From Firmicutes bacterium UBA5496 (lineage in GTDB: Bacteria > Bacillota > Proteinivoracia > UBA4975): a DNA stretch of 7,003 bases. Shown here piece after piece: positions 1-5,054 of the stretch (position 1 is the first letter of the stretch; the number at the start of each line of letters is the position of its first letter). The notes under the pieces were generated by a model. The model saw nothing but the letters and a program-made list of their open reading frames with translations, did no database searches and was not told the origin of the DNA. Where the stretch lies: the NCBI GenBank assembly GCA_002427015.1, contig DIPE01000089.1, positions 17,890 to 24,892 of the forward strand, in the 5' to 3' direction. The position numbers and the translations under genes are program-made.

Positions 1-68
1 TAGCCGCCGCCAATGGTAAAGGCGCCTATTTTGAAAAAGCTGCTGAATATTTGCCAAAGCAGTTGCAT
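1..68 (-). CDS. Chromate transporter (ChrA) family protein, N-terminal fragment
   Basis: Only the first 22 codons lie in the window; the gene continues past the left edge. The peptide starts MQLLWQIFSSFFKIGAF and runs on to TIGGGY. A hydrophobic segment with FFKIG followed by TIGGGY is the recognisable start of ChrA-family transporter domains, membrane proteins that in characterised members move chromate or related oxyanions. The ATG at 68-66 is preceded by GGGAGG (82-77) with 8 bases between, so this start is well supported. It is divergent from scfA. Many Firmicutes encode ChrA as two adjacent half-length proteins; whether this one is full or half length cannot be seen. The substrate is not predictable from this fragment, and the family call rests on about 20 residues. 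Confidence 0.72.
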   Translation of the reverse strand, partial: MQLLWQIFSSFFKIGAFTIGGG

Positions 69-99
69 ATATAGTTCCTCCCTTCACTCAAACACAGTT

Positions 100-128
100 A
101 TTATACCACAGACGCCGGGACTGCAAGA
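100..128 (-). promoter_or_regulatory. Probable promoter of the chrA-like gene (extended -10)
   Basis: On the minus strand a perfect TATAAT (105-100) is preceded by TGG, giving an extended -10 element TGGTATAAT. The -35 is weak: the best candidate is TTGCAG at 126-121 with a short 15-base spacer, as is common for extended -10 promoters. It lies 31 bases upstream of the start codon and fits transcription of the leftward gene. Confidence 0.55.
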
Positions 129-130
129 TA

Positions 131-159
131 TTGTCACTCTATCCCAAACATGATAAGAT
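131..159 (+). promoter_or_regulatory. Probable sigma-A promoter of the scfA-scfB operon
   Basis: TTGTCA (131-136, five of six consensus bases) is followed after 17 bases by TAAGAT (154-159, four of six). The -10 is preceded by TGA, which makes an extended -10. The predicted transcript start near 166 leaves a leader of about 20 bases ending in the scfA ribosome binding site AAGGAGG (172-178). The -35 sits almost back to back with the -35 region of the divergent leftward promoter. Confidence 0.6.
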
Positions 160-186
160 AAGCTATATCGCAAGGAGGCCTGAAAC

Positions 187-324
187 ATGAAACATGTAGT
201 TACCGTTTACAGCGGCGAAAAGAACACTGCCAGCAAAGGCTGCGGCCAGTGCGCCACATCCTGTCAGTCGGCCTGCAAGACATCCTGCACCGTTGGCAAC
301 CAAGTGTGTGTCAACAAGGAATGA
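187..324 (+). CDS. scfA: SCIFF-type ranthipeptide precursor (six cysteines in forty-five residues)
   Basis: This is a 45-codon gene whose product has exactly six cysteines, at residues 19, 22, 26, 30, 34 and 41. The stretch CQSACKTSCTVGNQ (26-39) and the MKH start match the conserved SCIFF precursor family of clostridia. AAGGAGG (172-178) lies 8 bases before the ATG. In the family the precursor is made in the cytoplasm and a radical SAM enzyme forms thioether bonds from cysteine sulfur to a non-alpha carbon of an acceptor residue. By alignment from memory with the studied C. thermocellum peptide CteA (reported Cys32-Thr37 link), the equivalent pair here is Cys30-Thr35. The stop codon overlaps the maturase start (ATGA, 321-324), so the two are translationally coupled. 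I see no signal peptide and no double-glycine cleavage site. The biological role of SCIFF peptides is not settled; a signalling role has been proposed. Confidence 0.95.
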   Translation: MKHVVTVYSGEKNTASKGCGQCATSCQSACKTSCTVGNQVCVNKE

Positions 325-1709
325 CTCAGAGCGAAAATTTTCACCTCTTCAGCCACGGTGGGCTTAATATCCTCATAGATGTGCCCACCGGGGCTGTCCA
401 TGTTATCGATGACATTGCTGCAAGAGTCCTTCCCCACTTGGCCGCCGGCCATGAACGGGAAGTTTTGCAAAATGAGTTTCCTGCCGCTGAAATCCCTGAG
501 GCGCAGCTGGCTTGGGAGCAGCTGCAGCGCCTGGCAGAGCAGGGTACGCTCTTTAGCCCCGAGCCCCACTTCAGTCAAAGGCCGGGAGGCGGCCAGCTCA
601 AGGCCCTTTGCCTTCACGTGGCCCATGACTGCGATTTGCGTTGTCGCTATTGCTTTGCCAGCACCGGCAGTTTCGGGGGCGCCAGGTCCTTAATGGACTT
701 TGCCACGGCCAAGGCGGCTGTGGATATGTTATTTGCCTCTGCTGCCCGGGTATATGAAATAGACTTTTTCGGCGGCGAGCCCCTGTTGAATCTGGATGTG
801 GTGGAGGAAACCGCCGCTTACGCCCGGCAGCAGGCTGAGGCTCTGGGCAAAAAAGTAAACCTAACCCTGACCACCAATGGTTATTCTATGAACCAAGAAG
901 TTCGGGACAGGCTGGTTGCCCTGAATTTGGACATTATCCTCAGCCATGACGGCCGGGAAGCCGTGCATAACGCTACTCGACCCTGCTCCGGCGGCTTGCC
1001 CAGTTATAATGAAATAACCCGCAATATCTTGGCAATAGTTCCCCGGCTGGGGGAAAGGTATTATGTGCGCGGGACCTATACCGCCTTGAATAAGGATTTT
1101 GTCGGGGATATCCGCCACTGGCTGGATTTGGGCCTCAGGCGCTTTTCCATGGAGCCCGTTGTTCTGCCCCCAGGTTCCAAGATGTCCTTGACTCTGGAAG
1201 ATCTGTCTTTTTTGCGGGAGCAGTACTGGCAGCTGGCGGAACTGGCCCTGGAAAGACCCTTTACTTATTTTCACTTTAATCTCGACTGGGAGCGGGGGCA
1301 GTGCGGGGCCAGAAGAGCCTCCGGCTGCGGCGCCGGCGTTGAATATATTGCGGTGGCTCCTGACGGGGGAATTTTTCCCTGCCACCAGTTTGTCGGCGAG
1401 GACCGCTGGCAGATAGGCAATGTCCATACCGGCATTGCAAACACATCAATTCGGGAGCAATTTCTCAAACTGGGAATTGAAAATAAACCTGCATGCCAAA
1501 AATGCTGGGCCCGGTACCACTGCGGGGGCGGTTGCCACGCTAACGCCTGGTGGACAAATTCCAGTCTTGAACAGCCTTATGAACTGGGGTGCCAGTTGTT
1601 AAAGATGCGGACAGAGGCCGCTATTTATCTCAAGGTCCAGCAGGCCTTGAGCCAAAACAGCAGTGAGGGGGATTTCCATGGCAAGAAAGAGTACAAACAA
1701 GCCCAATAG
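321..1709 (+). CDS. scfB: SCIFF maturase, radical SAM/SPASM ranthipeptide synthase
   Basis: This 462-residue enzyme is predicted to install thioether crosslinks in ScfA. Residues 1-80 resemble a RiPP recognition element; the segment ILIDVPTGAVHVIDD (17-31) is typical of the family. The radical SAM motif CX3CX2C is C104, C108, C111, binding the 4Fe-4S cluster that cleaves S-adenosylmethionine, and GGEP (151-154) follows. The C-terminal SPASM region fits CX9-15GX4C-CX2CX5CX3C-C: C336, G349, C354, C392, C395, C401, C405, C424, plus an extra C328, so two auxiliary clusters are expected. The frame stays open upstream to an ATG at 249, but that would place 24 unrelated residues inside scfA. The ATG at 321 gives the start expected for the family (MTQSENFHLF). 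AAGGA directly abuts this ATG, too close for good initiation alone, so translation probably depends on coupling to scfA. The 3' end overlaps the next gene by 32 bases. Confidence 0.95.
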   Translation: MTQSENFHLFSHGGLNILIDVPTGAVHVIDDIAARVLPHLAAGHEREVLQNEFPAAEIPEAQLAWEQLQRLAEQGTLFSPEPHFSQRPGGGQLKALCLHVAHDCDLRCRYCFASTGSFGGARSLMDFATAKAAVDMLFASAARVYEIDFFGGEPLLNLDVVEETAAYARQQAEALGKKVNLTLTTNGYSMNQEVRDRLVALNLDIILSHDGREAVHNATRPCSGGLPSYNEITRNILAIVPRLGERYYVRGTYTALNKDFVGDIRHWLDLGLRRFSMEPVVLPPGSKMSLTLEDLSFLREQYWQLAELALERPFTYFHFNLDWERGQCGARRASGCGAGVEYIAVAPDGGIFPCHQFVGEDRWQIGNVHTGIANTSIREQFLKLGIENKPACQKCWARYHCGGGCHANAWWTNSSLEQPYELGCQLLKMRTEAAIYLKVQQALSQNSSEGDFHGKKEYKQAQ

Positions 1710-2256
1710 GGCAAGAGCCGGCAGGAGGAACGGGGAAGCCGTTAAAATTGTGGCCTTGCTGGTATTTATCTTCATCGGACTGGGAATCATCGCCGGGTCT
1801 ATTTGGTATTATGGTTTCTTCCAGCCCCGGGCTGAGGAGGAACTAACCGCGGCTGCCGCCAGCTTCGCCAAGGAGTTTTTTACTGTCGAATACAGCAGCA
1901 TTTCCGGCCAGGAAGGCAAGGAATTCATGACTGCCAGCCAGGCTGAGCGAGTCCTGGCCAGTGGCCGGGTCAGCGCCTGGAAAGAGCAGGAACTGGCAAT
2001 CCAGGTGAAAGGTGATGTGGAAGTAAGGATTCTAGAGCAGCGCTTACGCACCGCTGTAGCCCGGGCCGTCTTCCTGCAGCATGAGGAAGCCAAAGACCAA
2101 GACGGCAAAGAATACCTGATTTACTACGATTTTGACTTAGTCCGCGCCAATGGGCGCTGGCTGGTGGATAAAATCCGGGTAGCCAATCCGGAAGAACTGG
2201 AGACCCTGCGCCTAAACAAAGGTGTCCCGCAAGAGCACAACGGAGAAACGGAGTAA
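1678..2256 (+). CDS. Single-pass membrane protein of unknown function in the SCIFF operon
   Basis: I do not recognise a named family. The 192-residue product has a basic N-terminus (residues 1-18, rich in Lys/Arg), one hydrophobic segment at about 22-46 and a soluble region from about 50 to 192. By the positive-inside rule the C-terminal domain should lie outside the membrane. It contains no cysteine. Its predicted pattern is a helix (about 54-70), a helical middle, then strands (about 106-134 and 144-168) ending in LVRANGRWLVDKIRV. This recalls NTF2-like domains, but that is inference from pattern only. GAGGGGG (1665-1671) lies 6 bases before ATG 1678; the in-frame GTG at 1663 is inside that site and less likely. 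The start lies within scfB (32-base overlap) and the gene is followed at once by a terminator, so it is probably co-transcribed with scfA-scfB. Confidence 0.85.
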   Translation: MARKSTNKPNRARAGRRNGEAVKIVALLVFIFIGLGIIAGSIWYYGFFQPRAEEELTAAAASFAKEFFTVEYSSISGQEGKEFMTASQAERVLASGRVSAWKEQELAIQVKGDVEVRILEQRLRTAVARAVFLQHEEAKDQDGKEYLIYYDFDLVRANGRWLVDKIRVANPEELETLRLNKGVPQEHNGETE

Positions 2257-2259
2257 ATT

Positions 2260-2288
2260 AAAAGAGCAGGGGCTAATCCTGCTCTTTT
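2260..2288. terminator. Bidirectional terminator between convergent genes
   Basis: A perfect 11-bp inverted repeat, AAAAGAGCAGG (2260-2270) and CCTGCTCTTTT (2278-2288), encloses a 7-base loop. It begins 3 bases after the stop of the rightward membrane-protein gene. The leftward carbonic-anhydrase-like gene stops inside the loop (TAG at 2275-2273), so its last codons form one arm. On the minus strand the stem is followed by TTTTAATTT, on the plus strand by TTTT then CC, so the minus-strand direction looks stronger. Confidence 0.8.
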
Positions 2289-2755
2289 CCCATTGCCCTC
2301 AAGGCCAGCTGCCAATAGGTCCTGGGGGAATTCTTTTGCTTTTCGATTTCTGCCGGGGTGAGCTGGCGCACCACCCTGCCGGGCTGGCCCATGACCAGGG
2401 AATTGGGGGGTATAGTCTTCCCCGGGGGCACCAAGCTGCCGGCGGCGATGAGGCAGTTTTCCCCTATCTCTGCACCATCCAGGATAATTGCCCCCATGCC
2501 AATCAGGCAGTTGTCATGAATAGTGCAGCTGTGCAGCACCGCCCGGTGGCCGATGGTGACATTGCTGCCAATCAGCAGGGGCAGCCCCGTATCCACGTGG
2601 AGGACGCAGCCATCCTGGACATTGGTCCAATCGCCAATCTGGATTGGCGCCATATCTGCCCGCACAACCGCTGCCGGCCAGATATTTACGTATTCTCCCA
2701 AGGTCACATGGCCCATGACGGTGGCAGCGGGATGAATGTAGCGAAGATTCTCCAT
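2273..2755 (-). CDS. Gamma-class carbonic anhydrase family protein (left-handed beta-helix)
   Basis: The 160-residue product shows hexapeptide-type repeats over about residues 10-128 (for example VTLGEYVNI, IQIGDWTNV, LIGSNVTIG, AEIGENCLI), the mark of a left-handed beta-helix, followed by a C-terminal helix (132-155) that packs trimers in this family. The residues expected for a metal site are present: H53 in VLHVD, H70 in IGH and H75 in LHSC, matching the three zinc ligands of gamma carbonic anhydrases. R32, D34, N45, Q47 and D48 match other conserved positions. Length is normal for the YrdA/PaaY/CaiE-like subgroup, which lacks the acidic loop of archaeal Cam, so carbonic anhydrase activity is possible but unproven; some members act as acyltransferase-like or accessory proteins. 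AGGAG lies 8 bases before the ATG. It is convergent with the SCIFF operon and divergent from the HD gene. Confidence 0.92.
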   Translation of the reverse strand: MENLRYIHPAATVMGHVTLGEYVNIWPAAVVRADMAPIQIGDWTNVQDGCVLHVDTGLPLLIGSNVTIGHRAVLHSCTIHDNCLIGMGAIILDGAEIGENCLIAAGSLVPPGKTIPPNSLVMGQPGRVVRQLTPAEIEKQKNSPRTYWQLALRAMGKEQD

Positions 2756-2785
2756 GCCAACAACTCCTAATCTAGTAATATCTAC

Positions 2786-2814
2786 ATTATACCGGCAAGG
2801 GGCTGGGATGAAAA
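2786..2814 (-). promoter_or_regulatory. Probable promoter of the gamma carbonic anhydrase-like gene
   Basis: On the minus strand TTTTCA (2814-2809, four of six -35 bases) is followed after 17 bases by a perfect TATAAT (2791-2786). The -10 lies 30 bases upstream of the start codon, giving a short leader with the AGGAG ribosome binding site. Confidence 0.6.
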
Positions 2815-2836
2815 GGCTGGGTATACGCCCCAGACT

Positions 2837-2865
2837 TTGACATTTTCTCTGCTATTCAGTACAGT
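2837..2865 (+). promoter_or_regulatory. Probable promoter of the HD-domain gene
   Basis: A perfect TTGACA (2837-2842) is followed after 17 bases by TACAGT (2860-2865, four of six -10 bases). Transcription would start near 2872 and leave a leader of nearly 60 bases before the TTG start. The leader contains an inverted repeat TTTTCC-N6-GGAAAA (2893-2910) just upstream of the ribosome binding site. Confidence 0.5.
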
Positions 2866-2892
2866 AGGGCAGGGAAGAAATTTATTGTTATG

Positions 2893-2910
2893 TTTTCCGT
2901 TATAGGAAAA
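2893..2910. repeat. Inverted repeat in the leader of the HD-domain gene
   Basis: TTTTCC (2893-2898) and GGAAAA (2905-2910) are perfect reverse complements separated by GTTATA. It ends 5 bases before the AAAGGAG ribosome binding site. It may be a weak hairpin affecting translation or a protein-binding site; the A/T-rich 6-bp arms are too short to be called a terminator. Confidence 0.4.
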
Positions 2911-2929
2911 TAAGTAAAGGAGCAACAAT

Positions 2930-3601
2930 TTGAAGGAAAAAAAGATTCTAGTTGAAGACATAAAACGACTGCCCATGGCGCAGGCATTTATTGCCTCAGG
3001 CAATCAGAACCTTGGCGCTATGGGGTATACCGAGCACTCTTTCCGCCATGCGGGCCTGGTGTCCAACATTGCCTCCAACATCTTGGAGCGGCTGGACTAT
3101 CCCCCCCGGGATTGTGAACTGGTGGCCATTGCCGGCTATCTCCATGACATGGGCAACGTCATCACCCGCTATAATCATGGCCAGTCGGGGGCCTATCTGG
3201 CCATGGGAATTTTGCAGGATTTGGGGATGTCCTGGGAAGAAATCGCCCTGATCATTGGCGCCATCGGCAATCATGAAGAAGAATACGGGCAGCCCGTGAA
3301 TAATATAGCCGCCGCCCTGATCCTGGCGGACAAATCCGACGTGCACACCTCTAGGGTGCGCAATCCCGATGTAGCCAATTTTGACATTCACGACCGGGTC
3401 AATTTTGCCGTCAAGCATTCTTTTCTGCGGGTAGAATCCCTCAAACGGGTTATCACCCTGGAACTGAAAATTGACACTGAAATCAGCGGGGTTATGGAGT
3501 ATTTTGAGATATTCCTGACCAGGATGGTCATGTGCCGGCGGGCGGCAGCCGCCCTGGACAGTTCTTTTTCTTTAGTGATCAATGAAACCAAGCTGCTGTA
3601 A
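2930..3601 (+). CDS. HD-domain phosphohydrolase family protein
   Basis: The 223-residue product carries the ordered metal-binding residues of the HD superfamily: H40 (SFRHAGLV), H72-D73 (YLHDMGN), H83 (YNHGQSG), H115 (GNHEEE) and D134 (LADKSD), over about residues 34-140. The family uses one or two metal ions to hydrolyse phosphate esters, often of nucleotides or cyclic dinucleotides; the substrate here cannot be told. There is no signal peptide or membrane segment, so it is cytoplasmic. The tail (about 145-223) has a beta-rich stretch, VKHSFLRVESLKRVITLELK (161-180), and a final helix. The start is TTG at 2930, supported by AAAGGAG (2916-2922) seven bases upstream; the first in-frame ATG (2975) has no comparable site. 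No hairpin terminator follows, so read-through into secD is possible. Confidence 0.87.
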   Translation: MKEKKILVEDIKRLPMAQAFIASGNQNLGAMGYTEHSFRHAGLVSNIASNILERLDYPPRDCELVAIAGYLHDMGNVITRYNHGQSGAYLAMGILQDLGMSWEEIALIIGAIGNHEEEYGQPVNNIAAALILADKSDVHTSRVRNPDVANFDIHDRVNFAVKHSFLRVESLKRVITLELKIDTEISGVMEYFEIFLTRMVMCRRAAAALDSSFSLVINETKLL

Positions 3602-3631
3602 TTTAAGTCTTAACAACAGATTTGGAATTCG

Positions 3632-3661
3632 TTGACACCTCCCTTGGGACAAGGTTATAAT
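3632..3661 (+). promoter_or_regulatory. Strong sigma-A promoter of secDF
   Basis: TTGACA (3632-3637) and TATAAT (3656-3661) both match consensus perfectly, separated by 18 bases. The spacer holds a small inverted repeat, CCTTG-GGA-CAAGG (3642-3654), which could be an operator. The transcript would start near 3668, giving a leader of about 30 bases with the secD ribosome binding site AAGGAG (3684-3689). Confidence 0.8.
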
Positions 3662-3698
3662 GTTAAAAGTATTGCTGTAGAGGAAGGAGAGAGTGGCG

Positions 3699-5054
3699 AT
3701 GACTCAGTGGACAAAACTGCTGACGCTAATTCTCATTATGACAACAATTGCCGCTGCCGCGGCCCTGTCGGTGCCGGTTATTGTCCGGGATATCAATCTC
3801 GGCATCGACCTGCGGGGCGGCGTCTACGTCCTTTTGGAGGCCAAGGCCTCTGAAGACGGCGGGCAGCAAACGCCGGGGGATGAAGCCCAGGCTCCGGAAC
3901 CCCAGGGCTGGTGGCAAAAGGTGACTGCCTGGTTTGACGGCCTCTTTGGCGGGAAAGGCGGCGAGGAAAGCGGCGACATCTCCGCCGATGACTTGGCTGC
4001 TACCATCGCTGTTCTCCGCAATCGGGTTGACAGCTTTGGCCTCACCGAACCGATTATCCAGCGGGAAGGAGAACGGCGCATCCGCATCGAGCTGGCCACT
4101 GACCCCACCAAGCCTGAGCAGAGCCAGCGGGCAATTCTCGAGACCATCGGCAAGACCGCTTTGCTGGAATTCAAGGATTCCAGCGGCAAGACGGTGCTTA
4201 CCGGCGCCAATCTCACCACAGCCCAGGCGGTTTACCAAAATGATGAATTCGGCCGCCAGGTTCCCATGGTGTCCCTGGAATTCGACAGCAAGGGAACAAA
4301 TATTTTTGCCGAACTCACTGCCTCACATATTGGGCAGCAAGTTCCTATTTACCTGGACGGAGAGGTTATCTCCGCTCCCCAGGTGCGCTCGGCGATTACC
4401 GACGGCAAGGCTGTGATTACAGGCATCGGCAGCATTGAAGAAGCTGCCAGACTGGCCAATTTGCTTCGTTCCGGGGCCCTGCCCCTGGAGATGGTGCAGC
4501 TGGAAGTGCGCACCGTCGGCCCCACCCTGGGCACCGATTCCCTGATGAAAAGCCTCTGGGCGGGATTGATTGGCTTAGGCTTGGTAATGCTCTTCATGAC
4601 CGCCTTCTACCGGCTGCCGGGGCTGATCGCTTCCTTTGCCCTCTTGGGTTACATTGTGATTCTGCTTGACATCCTGGTGGCGTTAAAAGCCGTTCTTACC
4701 TTGCCCGGCATCGCCGGAATCATCCTTACAGTGGGCATGGCCGTTGACGCCAACGTCATCATCTTTGAGCGGCTGAAGGAAGAGCTGAAAAACGGCAAGA
4801 CTCCCCGGGCCAGCATCCTGGCAGCTTTCGACAAGGCCCTGTCCTCTATCTTGGACGGAAATATTACTACCCTGATAGTGGCGGCCATCCTCTATGCCCT
4901 TGGCACCGGGCCAATTCGCGGCTTTGCCGTGACCCTGTCTCTGGGTATCATCTGCAGCATGTTTACTGCTATCGTCGTCACCAGAATGATGATGAACAAC
5001 CTGGTGGATTCAAATACAGTCAAACGCAATTGGCTGCTGGGGGTGAACAGGTAA
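3699..5054 (+). CDS. secD: Protein translocase subunit SecD
   Basis: SecD forms with SecF an RND-like membrane complex that uses the proton motive force to pull secreted proteins through SecYEG. The 451-residue product has the expected layout: TM1 at about 6-28, GIDLRGG (35-41), a large outer P1 region with RNRVDSFGLTEP (107-118) and GRQVPMVSLEF (185-195), ISAPQV (224-229), ITGIGSIEEAARLANLLRSG (240-259), GPTLGTDSL (274-282), then five membrane segments at about 284-303, 308-330, 335-355, 385-403 and 407-428. The hallmark GMAVDANVIIFERLKEE spans 346-362. Residues about 51-93 are an extra Gly/Glu/Pro-rich linker containing WWQKVTAWF. Of two in-frame starts, GTG 3693 is only 3 bases from AAGGAG, whereas ATG 3699 is 9 bases away and preferred. 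It overlaps secF by one base (TAATG). No yajC is adjacent. Confidence 0.97.
   Translation: MTQWTKLLTLILIMTTIAAAAALSVPVIVRDINLGIDLRGGVYVLLEAKASEDGGQQTPGDEAQAPEPQGWWQKVTAWFDGLFGGKGGEESGDISADDLAATIAVLRNRVDSFGLTEPIIQREGERRIRIELATDPTKPEQSQRAILETIGKTALLEFKDSSGKTVLTGANLTTAQAVYQNDEFGRQVPMVSLEFDSKGTNIFAELTASHIGQQVPIYLDGEVISAPQVRSAITDGKAVITGIGSIEEAARLANLLRSGALPLEMVQLEVRTVGPTLGTDSLMKSLWAGLIGLGLVMLFMTAFYRLPGLIASFALLGYIVILLDILVALKAVLTLPGIAGIILTVGMAVDANVIIFERLKEELKNGKTPRASILAAFDKALSSILDGNITTLIVAAILYALGTGPIRGFAVTLSLGIICSMFTAIVVTRMMMNNLVDSNTVKRNWLLGVNR

Noticed and set aside
249..320. Longer form of ScfB starting at ATG 249
   Set aside because: The 24 extra residues come from the scfA gene read in another frame and do not resemble a family start; ATG 321 gives the expected RRE start and an ATGA junction.
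861..1427. Minus-strand open frame of 188 codons inside scfB
   Set aside because: It is antisense to a clearly coding radical SAM gene, shows no recognisable domain, and has no plausible ribosome binding site.
1663..1677. GTG 1663 as start of the membrane protein
   Set aside because: This codon lies inside the GAGGGGG ribosome binding site that serves ATG 1678 and has no site of its own.
2222..2770. Plus-strand open frame of 182 codons
   Set aside because: It is the antisense shadow of the gamma carbonic anhydrase gene, whose beta-helix repeats and zinc histidines are unmistakable.
2866..2929. Possible riboswitch or T-box leader ahead of the HD gene
   Set aside because: The leader is under 65 bases, has one weak A/T-rich hairpin, and no T-box or known aptamer motif.
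3726..4238. Minus-strand open frames of 170 and 131 codons opposite secD
   Set aside because: Both run through conserved SecD coding sequence and have no recognisable product; such open frames are common opposite GC-rich genes.
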